From the NCBI RefSeq assembly GCF_900114625.1, contig NZ_FOZL01000002.1:558001-622000 (forward strand): a DNA stretch of 64,000 nucleotides, in the 5' to 3' direction. Below, one piece after another: positions 51,573 to 60,916 of the stretch. How positions within the stretch are numbered: the stretch's first letter is position 1; every line of letters begins with the position of its first letter. The notes beneath the pieces are model-generated. The model saw only the letters and a list, made by a program, of their open reading frames with translations. It had not been told where the DNA came from and made no database searches. The position numbers were made by a program, and so were the translations under genes. This DNA is from Granulicella pectinivorans (GTDB lineage: Bacteria > Acidobacteriota > Terriglobia > Terriglobales > Acidobacteriaceae).

Positions 51573-52661
51573 ATGGAACGGCGAAACGTAGGAATTCTCG
51601 GTGCCACTGGAATGGTGGGCCAGCGCTTTATTCAACTCCTCGCACAGCATCCCTGGTTTGAGATCACGTGGATTGCGGCGAGCGATCGTTCGGCGGGCAA
51701 GACGTACGCCGAGGCCTGCCGGTGGAAGCTCGACACTCCCCTGCCCCCACGCATTGCGGCGATGACGCTGCAGCCGAATGTCCCCGAAGGATCGGCGGTT
51801 GAGCTGCCGAAGATTATCTTCGCGGCGCTAGATGCGGATATTGCGCGGGAGCTGGAGCCGAAGTTTGCGGCTGTGGGCTGCGCGGTCATCTCGAACTCGT
51901 CCGCGTTTCGCATGACGACGGATGTGCCTCTGGTCGTCCCCGAGGTCAATGCGGACCATCTGCCTCTGATCGAGCACCAGAGCTGGCGCAAGGAGAACGG
52001 CGGCAAGGGCGGGTACATCGTCACGAACCCGAACTGTTCGGCCATTGGGCTGGTGCTGGCGCTGAAGCCGCTCGAAGAGAAGTTCGGCATCGAGAGTCTG
52101 TTCGTCTCGACGATGCAGGCGGTCAGCGGCGCGGGCTATCCCGGCGTCGCTTCGCTGGATATTCTCGGCAACGTCGTCCCGTTCATCAAGAACGAAGAAG
52201 AGAAGATGCAGGAAGAGGTTGTGAAGCTGCTGGGTGCGGCAAAGGGCGACCACGTCGAGATGCTCGACGCGCGTCTGACCGCGCACTGCAACCGCGTCGC
52301 CGTGGAAGATGGCCACACGGAGTGCATCTCGATCAAGCTGCGCAAGCCGGCGACGTTCGACGAGATCGTCGCGGCGTGGGAGGGTTTCAAGCCGCTCGAA
52401 GGGCAGCATCTGCCTTCGGCTCCCGATTCGCCGGTGGAATACGACCATGCCGTCGACCGTCCGCAGCCGCGGCTGGATCGCATGCGCGGCAAAGGCATGA
52501 CGACGGTGGTTGGCCGTCTGCGTCCGTGCTCGCTGCTGGACTGGAAGTTCGTTCTTCTGTCGCACAATACGATTCGCGGGGCTGCGGGTGCGGCCATTCT
52601 GAACGCGGAGGTATTGGCGCGTCTGGGTAAGTTCGAGACGAAGAAGAAGGTGCTGGCATGA
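51573..52661 (+). CDS. asd: Aspartate-semialdehyde dehydrogenase
   Basis: The 362-aa NADPH enzyme makes aspartate semialdehyde, the branch point to lysine/DAP, threonine and methionine. It has GILGATGMVGQRFIQLLAQH at residues 7-26, the active-site Cys in VTNPNCSAIGLVLAL near 150, SGAGYPGVASLDI near 186 and the late HNTIRGAAGAAILNAE segment. Length and motifs fit the archaeal/fungal-type branch. AAGGA precedes the ATG. It overlaps lysC by ATGA. Confidence 0.95.
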   Translation: MERRNVGILGATGMVGQRFIQLLAQHPWFEITWIAASDRSAGKTYAEACRWKLDTPLPPRIAAMTLQPNVPEGSAVELPKIIFAALDADIARELEPKFAAVGCAVISNSSAFRMTTDVPLVVPEVNADHLPLIEHQSWRKENGGKGGYIVTNPNCSAIGLVLALKPLEEKFGIESLFVSTMQAVSGAGYPGVASLDILGNVVPFIKNEEEKMQEEVVKLLGAAKGDHVEMLDARLTAHCNRVAVEDGHTECISIKLRKPATFDEIVAAWEGFKPLEGQHLPSAPDSPVEYDHAVDRPQPRLDRMRGKGMTTVVGRLRPCSLLDWKFVLLSHNTIRGAAGAAILNAEVLARLGKFETKKKVLA

Positions 52662-54091
52662 GCACGATGCGCGAAAAGCTTGTGATCATGAAGTTCGGTG
52701 GCACCTCCGTCGAAGATGCGACGGCGATGAACCGGACGGCCGACATCGTGAAGGGACGGCGCGACAAGGGGCTGGCGGCTGTAGTCGTGGTTTCGGCCAT
52801 GGCTCGTGTGACCGACCAGTTGATTGCGGCGGCCGATGCTTCGGGCCGTGGCGACAAGGCCGGTGCGCTGGCCATCTCGGCGCGTCTGCGGCTTCGTCAC
52901 AACGACACGGCGCGGGACCTGCTGGGCGAGCACTCGGACCGTCTGCCTGTGCTGCAGGCGGCACTGCATGCGGAGTTCGATGCGCTGGACGATCTGCTGC
53001 GGGGCATTGCTGCGGTGGGTGAGTTGACGCCGCGCACCAACGATCTCGTTAGCAGCTTTGGCGAGAGGCTCTCGAGCCGGATGGTCGCGGAGGCATTCGC
53101 GCTGCGCGGGCTGAAGGGCGCGCATGTCGATGGGCGCAAGGTGATCATCACGGACGACCACTACGGCAAGGCCACGCCGCAGGAGGCCGCGATTGAGGCG
53201 GCTCTGCGCGAGCATGTGTTGCCGCTGATTGAAGCTGGAAATACGCCAGTGATGGGCGGTTTTATCGGCTCGAATGCGGCGGGGATTACCACCACGCTGG
53301 GTCGCGGCGGCTCGGACTATACGGCGGCGCTGGTTGGCGGCGGTCTGCATGCGGGGGCCATCGAGATCTGGACGGACGTCAACGGCATTATGACGACCGA
53401 TCCGCGCATCTGTCCGGATGCGCTGCGGGTAAAGACGATCTCGTTTGAAGAGGCGGCTGAGCTGGCCTACTTCGGCGCGAAGGTGCTGCATCCTGCCACG
53501 ATCCTGCCTGCCGTCCAGAAGTCGATCCCGGTGTGGGTGCTGAACTCGCGCAACGCGGCGAACGAAGGGACGAAGATCGTCGCGGTCAGCCCGCGCTGCC
53601 TGAGCCCTTTCAAGAGCATTGCGGCGAAGAAGAAGCTGACCATCATCGACATCGTCGCCAGCCGTATGCTGATGGCGCATGGGTTCCTGAAGGCTACGTT
53701 CGACGTCTTCGACAAGTACCAGTGCGCGATCGATATGGTTTCCACGAGCGAAGTTTCGGTGTCGGTCACAGTCGATTCGAACGAGAAGCTTCCGGAGATC
53801 TGCGCGGAGCTGGGCAAGATCGCCGATGTGAAGTACGAGGGTCACAAGGCGCTGATCTGCCTGGTGGGCGAGGACATTCGCGGGCACAACGGCATTGCGG
53901 GCCAGGTGTTTTCGGCAGTGTCGCATGTGAACATCCGGATGATCTCGCAGGGCGCCAGCGAGATCAACATGAGCTTCATGATCGACGAGGAAGATGTCGA
54001 GGAGGCGATCCGGTCGCTGCACGCGAAGTTCTTCGCGGAGGCGGATCCGTCGGTCTTCGATGTGACAGCTCGGGTGCCGGTGACGGCTTAG
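52658..54091 (+). CDS. lysC: Aspartokinase
   Basis: The 477-aa enzyme phosphorylates aspartate. Motifs: MKFGGTSVEDATAMNRT at 11-27, LGRGGSDYTAALVG near 215, and a C-terminal pair of ACT domains (AKKKLTIIDIVASRML near 325, HKALICLVGEDIRGHNG near 403) that give feedback control. The long ThrA/LysC-III-like form with an insert after residue 60 is seen. Coupled to asd by a 4-base overlap. Confidence 0.95.
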   Translation: MSTMREKLVIMKFGGTSVEDATAMNRTADIVKGRRDKGLAAVVVVSAMARVTDQLIAAADASGRGDKAGALAISARLRLRHNDTARDLLGEHSDRLPVLQAALHAEFDALDDLLRGIAAVGELTPRTNDLVSSFGERLSSRMVAEAFALRGLKGAHVDGRKVIITDDHYGKATPQEAAIEAALREHVLPLIEAGNTPVMGGFIGSNAAGITTTLGRGGSDYTAALVGGGLHAGAIEIWTDVNGIMTTDPRICPDALRVKTISFEEAAELAYFGAKVLHPATILPAVQKSIPVWVLNSRNAANEGTKIVAVSPRCLSPFKSIAAKKKLTIIDIVASRMLMAHGFLKATFDVFDKYQCAIDMVSTSEVSVSVTVDSNEKLPEICAELGKIADVKYEGHKALICLVGEDIRGHNGIAGQVFSAVSHVNIRMISQGASEINMSFMIDEEDVEEAIRSLHAKFFAEADPSVFDVTARVPVTA

Positions 54092-54152
54092 TCCTGCCGG
54101 ACGGGCCCGCTGCTTCGCGTGGCTCTCCCGTTGGTCGAGAATGGGAACCATT
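54092..54152 (+). repeat. Dispersed GC-rich element (family A, copy 4, short)
   Basis: GTCCTGCCGGACGGGCCCGC is joined directly to TGCTTCGCGTGGCTCTCCCG and TTGGTCGAGAATGG. The GTCAC hairpin middle of the family is missing, so this is an internally deleted copy. Confidence 0.65.
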
Positions 54153-54245
54153 GCCGCAGGGTTGGAGACGATGACTCCAGCTCTGCGGTATTCTCTTTTA
54201 CACGGCTCTTCGGACGTTTACGAAGACAGGAAAGAACACAACGAC

Positions 54246-54956
54246 ATGCGGATTCTGGTTCTGGGACACGGCAAGACGGGCAAGCTGGTGGCGGATGTGG
54301 CCGCCGAACGTGGGCATGGCGTGCATGTGCTGGACGCCAAGGAGAACAAGGATGCGGCGGCGCTGACGCCGATGTTTCTGACGGGCTTCGACGTGGTGAT
54401 CGACTTTACGACACCGGAAGCCGTCGTGCCAAACCTGCGGGCCTGCCTGTATTCAGGCGCGCGCGTGGTGGTCGGGACGACCGGCTGGTACGATAAGCTG
54501 CCCGATATGCGTGGGCTCGCCGAGCGCAAGGAAGCCGGGCTTCTGTATGGGTCGAACTTCTCGATCGGCGTGCAGGTGATGCATCGGCTGGCAGCCGAGA
54601 TGGGCAAGGAGCTGGGGAACGCAGGCTATACGTTCGAGATGTCGGAGACGCACCATGTGACGAAGCTGGATAAGCCTTCGGGCACGGCGCTGACTCTGGT
54701 GGACTCAGTGGCGAAGGGGAGCCAGGAGAGCGGGAAGGCCGGGGTGGAGGTCAGGAACGTGCCGATCGAATCGATTCGCGAGGGCGATGCGGCTGGCCTG
54801 CATGTGCTGACGGCAACCTCGCAGGCCGACCGGATTACGCTGACGCATGAGGCGTTTTCGCGGCGTGGTTTCGCGGAGGGCGCGGTGCGGGCGGCCGAGT
54901 GGCTCGCGACGCGGAAGGGCTGCTACGACTTCCGGGATGTGTTTACGAAGCTTTAG
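54246..54956 (+). CDS. dapB: 4-hydroxy-tetrahydrodipicolinate reductase
   Basis: The 236-aa enzyme makes tetrahydrodipicolinate. It has the Rossmann start MRILVLGHGKTGKLVAD, VVIDFTTPEAVVPNL near 51, VVGTTGWYDKL near 76, SNFSIGVQVM near 99 and the catalytic SETHHVTKLDKPSGTALTL near 128. It is short of the classic 265-270 aa, as in several non-proteobacterial forms. ATG 54246 is chosen; the frame to 54141 runs into the repeat element. Confidence 0.93.
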   Translation: MRILVLGHGKTGKLVADVAAERGHGVHVLDAKENKDAAALTPMFLTGFDVVIDFTTPEAVVPNLRACLYSGARVVVGTTGWYDKLPDMRGLAERKEAGLLYGSNFSIGVQVMHRLAAEMGKELGNAGYTFEMSETHHVTKLDKPSGTALTLVDSVAKGSQESGKAGVEVRNVPIESIREGDAAGLHVLTATSQADRITLTHEAFSRRGFAEGAVRAAEWLATRKGCYDFRDVFTKL

Positions 54957-55059
54957 AGCTTGAGCCCGTAAAGCAAGGCGTAACAGAATCGAATGGATCA
55001 GAGGCGGATAAGAACAGGCAACGGCCTTGTTTTATCCGCCTTGATTCGTTTGGCCCGCT

Positions 55060-55818
55060 TCAGGGAAGGCGAGTTGGGGTAAGGGCGAGCATAAACACGG
55101 TTCGCTTCTCTTCCGGTCCCAACCGGATCGCCAGCCCCGAACAGGAGACGGCTTGATAGATCGGCGTATCGGAAGATGGAATCTCCACAAACTCGACCGA
55201 GAATAACGTGGGCGGGATGCGCGCTCCGAACCAGTAAGGGTCTTCGCGTTGCGCCCAGGTGACGAGGGCGAGGACGGAGCCGGGTTTGTAGGTGATGCTG
55301 CCAAGGGCTGGGGTCCGGGAGTGGGCGGACTGGATGGCGGCTTCGTTGCCGTAGAGCGTAGCCATGGTATGGGTGGCGGGGTCGACGTAGAGGGTGATCG
55401 CGTTCCAGCCGAGGGGCTGGTAGGGCAGGCTTGCGGGCAGTAAGGCGGGGACGTTGTTGACGATCTCCTGACCTGGGACCTTGGCCTGCGTGATGGGCTC
55501 GGTGTAGACGTAGTCGTTGCCCTTGACGGGAAGATGGCAGGTGGTGCACTCGGTGACGAAGGCGGCGCTGGTGCCATAGGGCTTGAGATCGAGGCCGCGC
55601 TAGAGCCCCCAGCCCCAGCCTTCGGTCTTGTTATAGAGCTTCGCGTCTTTCTCCATCAGCTCGACTTGCACGAACTTGCCGGGGTGCACAAGTCCGTCGG
55701 CGCCGGTCTCGCGCTGCCAGGTGACCTTGGAGAAGCGAGCACCCTCGGGCCAGGAGGTGATGGAGCCGGAGGTGACGGCCATCTCATAAGGGCTGTGGAT
55801 GTTGCGCGGGCGGGGCAA
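55060..55818 (-). pseudogene. Cytochrome P460-type c-heme protein, broken
   Basis: One frame reads PRNIHSPYEMAVTSGSITSW, EGARFSKVTWQRETGADG and KTEGWGWGL, meets TAG at 55600-55602, and goes on in the same frame with RGLDLKPYGTSAAFVTECTT, the heme site CTTCH and a long P460-like C-terminus. A Trp-to-stop change (TGG to TAG) explains the break. No signal peptide remains: a TAA lies just upstream (55831-55833), next to the divergent aminopeptidase start. Confidence 0.75.
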
Positions 55819-55836
55819 AGAGCCTAGGCTTTAGAG

Positions 55837-57120
55837 ATGAGCGATGCAGCGGTTCTAGACCAGACGATGACCTCCCTTCCACCCTTTTCAAGCCTCACGT
55901 TTGAGGAGAAGCTTGACCGGTTCGCCGAGGTTGCGGTGCGGATTGGACTGAACCTGGCCGATGGTCAGGAGCTGCTGATCTCGGCTCCCGTCGAGGCCAT
56001 GCCCCTCGTTCGGCGGATTACGGAGCACGCGTACAAGGCCGGATCGAAGCTGGTGACGACGTTCTACGCGGACGATCCCGCGGTGCTGGCGCGGTACAAA
56101 TACGCGAAGGACGAGAGCTTCGACTACGCGGCGACGTGGATGCATGACGGCATTGCCGCAGCGTTCAGGAGCGGCGCGGCGCGGCTGGCGATTGCGGGCG
56201 CGAATCCGGCCCTGTTGAAGGGGCAGGATCCGGCGAAGATCTCGCGAGCGAATGTGGCGGCTTCGAAGGCGGCCAAGCCCGCGATGGAGATGATTACGCG
56301 TCACGAGATCAACTGGTCGATCGTAGCGTGCGCAACGCCGGAGTGGGCGAAGTTGGTCTTCCCTTCCCTGCCGGTGGAGGAAGCGGTGGCACAGCTCTGG
56401 GAGGCGATCTTTACCGCCTCGCGCGTGACCGGGCCGAACCCTGTAACGGACTGGAAGGCACACACGGCGTTCCTGAAGTCGCGCGTCGACAAGCTCAATG
56501 AGAAGCGGTATCACGCGCTGCGCTTCAAGGGGCCGGGTACGGACCTGACGGTTGGGCTCGCGGACGATCATCTCTGGGCTGGCGGTGGTGGACCTTCGGG
56601 CAATGGGATCTTCTGCAATCCGAACATCCCGACCGAGGAGTGCTTCACCACGCCGCACAAGGATCGCGTGGATGGGTATGTGACGGCCTCGAAGCCGCTG
56701 TCGCACCAGGGATCGCTGATCGAAAATATCTCCTGCACGTTTGAAGGCGGGAAGATTGTGAGTGCGACGGCTTCGGCGGGAGAAGAGCAGTTGAACCGGC
56801 TGATCTCGACCGACGACGGCGCGAGACGGCTGGGTGAGGTCGCTCTGGTGCCGGCATCGTCGCCGATTGCGAGCAGTGGAGTTCTGTTCTGGAACACACT
56901 CTTCGACGAGAACGCGGCAAGCCACATCGCGCTGGGCCAGGCCTATGCGACGTGCCTGATCGAGGGCGAGCATATGGACGAGATTCAGCTTGCGGCCAAG
57001 GGCGCGAATGCGAGCCTGATCCATGTGGACTGGATGATCGGGTCGGCGGCCATGGATGTGGATGGGCTTGCGGCGGATGGAACGGCGGAGCCTCTGATGC
57101 GTGGCGGGGAGTGGGTGTAG
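55837..57120 (+). CDS. M29 family aminopeptidase
   Basis: The 427-aa metallopeptidase belongs to the AmpS/aminopeptidase T family: LTFEEKLDRFAEVAVRIGLN near 20, GTDLTVGLADDHLWAGGG near 233, the metal ligands in NIPTEECFTTPHKDRVDGYV near 260, EVALVPASSPIA near 331 and HVDWMIGSAAMDVDG near 401. It removes N-terminal residues with a dinuclear metal site. A start at the internal ATG 55867 is also possible. Confidence 0.92.
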   Translation: MSDAAVLDQTMTSLPPFSSLTFEEKLDRFAEVAVRIGLNLADGQELLISAPVEAMPLVRRITEHAYKAGSKLVTTFYADDPAVLARYKYAKDESFDYAATWMHDGIAAAFRSGAARLAIAGANPALLKGQDPAKISRANVAASKAAKPAMEMITRHEINWSIVACATPEWAKLVFPSLPVEEAVAQLWEAIFTASRVTGPNPVTDWKAHTAFLKSRVDKLNEKRYHALRFKGPGTDLTVGLADDHLWAGGGGPSGNGIFCNPNIPTEECFTTPHKDRVDGYVTASKPLSHQGSLIENISCTFEGGKIVSATASAGEEQLNRLISTDDGARRLGEVALVPASSPIASSGVLFWNTLFDENAASHIALGQAYATCLIEGEHMDEIQLAAKGANASLIHVDWMIGSAAMDVDGLAADGTAEPLMRGGEWV

Positions 57121-57226
57121 GCTCCCCCGCGCCACATCTGGATCGTGCGGCAGACTTGCGTAATTTCCCTGCAGACGCCAAGATGAGGGCTCATACCAAT
57201 CTTGCACGCGACAGGGCACGTTGATC

Positions 57227-58378
57227 ATGCAGTTCGACATCAGGACGTTGCTGGTCAGCGAGGTGGTGGTCTGCCTGATGCTTACGGCGGTGATGGCCCT
57301 GATGGCGAGGCATCACCAGTTCTCGCGCGGGCTGCGGTATCTTGCCGTCGGGTTTCTGGCGACGGCCGGGGGCGTCAGCATCTTCATGATGCGGTCCCTG
57401 TTTCCTTACAGGCTGGACGTTCTGCTCTCAAACAGCCTCTACTGCGTTTCGATTCTCTCGACGTACGTCGGGATCAGTTTGCTTCTGGCACATGGACGTC
57501 CGCGTCTGCGGTGGCCGCTGCTGCTGGCGGTGCTCTCCGATGTGCTGCTGGCGGCGCATCTGGACGCACATCACGTCGCATATCGCATTATGGTCATCAC
57601 GGTTGCGGACGTGGTGTTGCGCTCGTTTCTGCTCGTGACTCTGTTGCGTCACCTCAGGCGCGGGGCGCCGGTGAAGCTTCTGGCCGGCTTCCTCGGATTT
57701 TTCATGGCGGGCGACGTCGCGCGGGTGATTGGCACGTACTTCTTCGGCGCACCTGCGGATGTGTTCGCCTACAACGCGATCCAGACCGCCTATATTGCGT
57801 CGAGCCTGCTGGCGAACTGCGCCTTCGGCGTCTTCGGGCTGGCGCTCGCCGCGGAGGAGATGGCCAGGTTCCTCGAAAAGAAGGCGCATCGCGATCCATT
57901 GACCGGGGTGCTGAACCGCCTGGGTCTGGAACTCCGTCTTGAGCAGGAGTTGAAGCGGTGCCGGGATGAGCGGGTGCCACTGTGCCTTGCGGTTCTCGAT
58001 ATTGACGACTTCAAGGAGTTCAACAGCCGCGGCGGCCACGCCATGGGAGACGACGTGCTGCGGCAGATTGCCACGTGCGTCAGGCTGAGCGTGCGAAGCA
58101 CCGACGCGTCCGGACGGATGGGCGGCGACGAGTTCGTGGTGGTGTTTCCGGATACTCCGCATGGAGAGGCGGAGACGATCTGCCGGCGGGTTCTGCACGC
58201 CGTCGAGACGCAGCCGGAGCGTGCTGGTGCGGAACGGAACCCAACCGTGAGCATCGGGTTGACGCAGGCGGAGGAGAGCGACTCTACGGAGACGATGCTT
58301 GCCCGCGCAGACCGTGCGCTCTATGCGGCGAAGCACTCGGGCAAGAACCGGGTAGCGGTTGATCTTCCGCCACAGTAA
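57227..58378 (+). CDS. Membrane diguanylate cyclase (GGDEF)
   Basis: The 383-aa enzyme makes cyclic di-GMP. Seven hydrophobic segments fill residues ~1-205 as a membrane sensor of MASE-like type. The GGDEF domain follows: HRDPLTGVLNRLGLELRLE near 223, VLDIDDFKEFNSRGGHAMGD near 254 and the active loop RMGGDEFVVVFPD near 294. No RxxD inhibitory site is seen before GGDEF. No EAL domain. A TTG start at 57221 is possible. Confidence 0.9.
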   Translation: MQFDIRTLLVSEVVVCLMLTAVMALMARHHQFSRGLRYLAVGFLATAGGVSIFMMRSLFPYRLDVLLSNSLYCVSILSTYVGISLLLAHGRPRLRWPLLLAVLSDVLLAAHLDAHHVAYRIMVITVADVVLRSFLLVTLLRHLRRGAPVKLLAGFLGFFMAGDVARVIGTYFFGAPADVFAYNAIQTAYIASSLLANCAFGVFGLALAAEEMARFLEKKAHRDPLTGVLNRLGLELRLEQELKRCRDERVPLCLAVLDIDDFKEFNSRGGHAMGDDVLRQIATCVRLSVRSTDASGRMGGDEFVVVFPDTPHGEAETICRRVLHAVETQPERAGAERNPTVSIGLTQAEESDSTETMLARADRALYAAKHSGKNRVAVDLPPQ

Positions 58379-58380
58379 AA

Positions 58381-58413
58381 CGGGGGCTGAACCCTCTTCG
58401 AGTTCAGCCCCCG
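58381..58413. terminator. Terminator between convergent genes
   Basis: CGGGGGCTGAAC and GTTCAGCCCCCG form a perfect 12-bp stem between the diguanylate cyclase and the oxidoreductase. AAAA on the left gives a short U-tract for the minus-strand gene. Confidence 0.7.
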
Positions 58414-58437
58414 CTGTCGGTGGAAGATTCGGATGGA

Positions 58438-59766
58438 CTAAGCGGTCGTGGGAGCCCATCCCTTTTCGTACTCGCGGCCCCAGCTCTTCATCGCTTCCGG
58501 GTCGCCCTTGATGTGGCCGTTGGTGGTGTCGAGGGTCAACTGACGGCCGACCTCCCAGGAGATGTTCGAGAGTTGCAGGATCGTCACACTGACGTTGGCG
58601 ATCTCGATGGGAGAGTGCAGCTTTTCGCCCTTCTGGATGCCGTTGATGAAGTTTTCGAAGTGGACATCGGTCATCGAGTCGCGGCTCATGAGGTCGTTCG
58701 ACGAACTCGAGTTGCCCTTGACGCGGAAGCTGTCGACGATCTTGTCCTTCTGGTCGAAGACATCGTAGCCATCGCGATCGATGACGACCGTACCCGTCTC
58801 CCCATGCACGGCGACGCCGCGGCTGCGTTTGTAGAGGCCGTCGCCGGAGCAGCTATAACCATCCCACGAGATCATGGCGTCCGGATACTCGAAGTTCGTG
58901 ACCATAGTGTCGGGGAACTGCCAGTCGTCCTTGTAGGCGTACCGGCCGCCGGTGGCGGTGACCTTGTTGGGCCAGTCGAGGCCGAGGATCCAGCGCGCGA
59001 CGTCGACCTCGTGGGTGCCGTTGTTCAGGGCCTCGCCCGTACCGTAGATACGGAACCAGTGCCAGTTGTAGGGCGCGACGTTGTCGGTATAGGCGCGGCG
59101 CGGAGCGGGGCCCTGCCAGAGATCCCAGTTCAGGTTGGCGGGCACGGGAGCGGGCTTGCCATGGCCGATGGACTTGCGGGTGTTCGCATACCAGGCCTTG
59201 GCGTAGTAGGCGCGGCCAATCAGCTTTCCGGACTGAATCTTCTCCACCATGTCGATGGTGTGCGGGGCGGAGCGCTGCTGGTCGCCGACCTGCACGAGCT
59301 TCTTGTGCTTGTCGCGCGCGGCGATAAGCCACTCTCCCTCGCGGGGGTTATGGCTGGAGGGCTTCTCGACGTAGACGTGCTTGCCAGCCTGCAGGCCGAG
59401 AATCGCCATGGGCGCGTGCCAGTGGTCGGGCGTCGCGATGGTGATGGCGTCGATATCCTTCATCTCGAGAATCTTGCGAAAGTCCCCCATGGGCGTGGGG
59501 GCGTAGCCAAGTTCCTTCGTGGCCTCAGCGGTGAACTTCGCGAGGATATTGGAGTCGACGTCGGCGACATGCGTGACGCGCGAGTTCTTCGCATTGTTCT
59601 TGAGCGCGGAGAGGTGAGCGTAGCCGCGTCCGTTCAGCCCGTTGATGGCGAAGTGGACGCGATCGTTGGAGCCCATGATCTGGGCGTAGCTCCGTGCGCT
59701 GGCACCGATGGCCAGACCTGTAGCCGTAACGGCGGTGTTGGTGACGAACGTACGCCTGGAAATCAT
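58438..59766 (-). CDS. Tat-secreted Gfo/Idh/MocA oxidoreductase
   Basis: The 442-aa protein opens with a twin-arginine signal (ISRRTFVTNTAVTATGLAIG, then ASARSYAQ). The Rossmann domain follows (RVHFAINGLNGRGYAHLSAL) with VTHVADVDSN near 88 and the conserved TIATPDHWHAPMAI near 132 and YVEKPSSHNPREGEWL near 152. Family members oxidise sugars or inositols with tightly bound NAD. Substrate unknown. Only the last 30 bases of the stop region touch the terminator. Confidence 0.9.
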   Translation of the reverse strand: MISRRTFVTNTAVTATGLAIGASARSYAQIMGSNDRVHFAINGLNGRGYAHLSALKNNAKNSRVTHVADVDSNILAKFTAEATKELGYAPTPMGDFRKILEMKDIDAITIATPDHWHAPMAILGLQAGKHVYVEKPSSHNPREGEWLIAARDKHKKLVQVGDQQRSAPHTIDMVEKIQSGKLIGRAYYAKAWYANTRKSIGHGKPAPVPANLNWDLWQGPAPRRAYTDNVAPYNWHWFRIYGTGEALNNGTHEVDVARWILGLDWPNKVTATGGRYAYKDDWQFPDTMVTNFEYPDAMISWDGYSCSGDGLYKRSRGVAVHGETGTVVIDRDGYDVFDQKDKIVDSFRVKGNSSSSNDLMSRDSMTDVHFENFINGIQKGEKLHSPIEIANVSVTILQLSNISWEVGRQLTLDTTNGHIKGDPEAMKSWGREYEKGWAPTTA

Positions 59767-59892
59767 TGCTTCCTCCGGGTGGAACCGTTTCCTTGGAATA
59801 TCAGCGCAACCATACTCCCATACCCGCTATACCGCGGACAACTGGCGGATGCCCCTGCAATCGTGCTGGTATACGAGATACACTAGACGGCG

Positions 59893-60813
59893 ATGATTCT
59901 GAATGGATGTGGAACGGCATTGGTCACTCCCTTCCGCCACGATGGCGGAGTGGACGAGGCTGCGCTCGAGGCGCTGGTGGAGTGGCAGATTGTGCAGGGG
60001 ATCGACTTTCTGATTCCGTGCGGGACGACCGGCGAGGCGTCGACACTGACCGAAGCGGAGACGCTGCGGGTGGTGGAGATCGTCTGCCGGGTGACGGCGG
60101 GGCGGATTCCGGTCTTTGCCGGATGCACCCACAACGCAACGCACGAAGCCATGACGCGGGCACGGAAGCTGGCGGCGGTACCCGGCCTGACCGGGATCCT
60201 GACGGCGAACCCCTACTACAACAAGCCGAACCAGGAGGGCCAGTACCAGCACTTCAAGGCGATCGCCGAGTCGATCGAGCTGCCGGTACTGCTCTACAAC
60301 ATCCCCTCGCGCACCGGCACGAACCTGGAGCCGGCTACCGTGCTGCGGCTGGCCGCGATTCCGAACATCATCGGAATCAAGGAATCGAGCGGGAATATGG
60401 CTCAGATCACCGAGCTGCTGCACTGTGTGCCCAAGAACTTCCTGGTGTTCTCCGGCGACGATGGGCTGGTGCTTCCGACGATGGCGCTGGGGGCCGTTGG
60501 GCTGATCTCCGTCGCGTCGAATATCGTGCCGGGCGTGATGCATACGCTGGTGGCGTCGATCCTGGCCAATGACTGGGTGAATGCGCGCCGGCTGAACCGG
60601 CAGTACACGCGGTTGATGCAGGCGCTGTTCCTTGAGCCGAGTCCGGCTCCGGCGAAGGCTGTGCTGGAGATGCTGGGCAAGGGCCAGAACGTGTTGCGGT
60701 TGCCTCTGGTGCCGGTCGCGAAGGGCACCCTGAAGACACTGGAGACGGTGGCCGGAGAGCTTGGGCTGCTGGTGCATGTGCCTTCGAAAGACACGAACTT
60801 GCGAGTCTTCTAA
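59893..60813 (+). CDS. dapA: 4-hydroxy-tetrahydrodipicolinate synthase
   Basis: The 306-aa (beta/alpha)8 enzyme condenses pyruvate with aspartate semialdehyde. PCGTTGEASTLTEAE is near residue 42, the catalytic Tyr in NPYYNKPNQEGQYQHF near 106 and the Schiff-base lysine in IIGIKESSGNMAQI near 157. Length is typical. dapD follows after a family A element. Confidence 0.95.
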   Translation: MILNGCGTALVTPFRHDGGVDEAALEALVEWQIVQGIDFLIPCGTTGEASTLTEAETLRVVEIVCRVTAGRIPVFAGCTHNATHEAMTRARKLAAVPGLTGILTANPYYNKPNQEGQYQHFKAIAESIELPVLLYNIPSRTGTNLEPATVLRLAAIPNIIGIKESSGNMAQITELLHCVPKNFLVFSGDDGLVLPTMALGAVGLISVASNIVPGVMHTLVASILANDWVNARRLNRQYTRLMQALFLEPSPAPAKAVLEMLGKGQNVLRLPLVPVAKGTLKTLETVAGELGLLVHVPSKDTNLRVF

Positions 60814-60818
60814 TGGCC

Positions 60819-60912
60819 AGTCCTGACGGCAGTGACCGTTCCCAAGCGCCGGTCACTGCACGACCTGCGACGACTTCGCGTGGGTCTTCCGTTGGCCGGC
60901 TTGATATCCTAT
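60819..60912 (+). repeat. Dispersed GC-rich element (family A, copy 5, divergent)
   Basis: AGTCCTGACGGCAGTGACCG, CGCCGGTCACTGCACGAC and GACTTCGCGTGGGTCTTCCG followed by TTGGCCGG keep the family order with many changes. It fills the dapA-dapD gap. Confidence 0.55.
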
Positions 60913-60916
60913 CGGA

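Noticed and set aside
58420..59886. 488-codon plus-strand frame opposite the Tat oxidoreductase
   Set aside because: Val/Gly/Asp-rich mirror frame with no domain; the minus-strand protein has a twin-arginine signal and family motifs.
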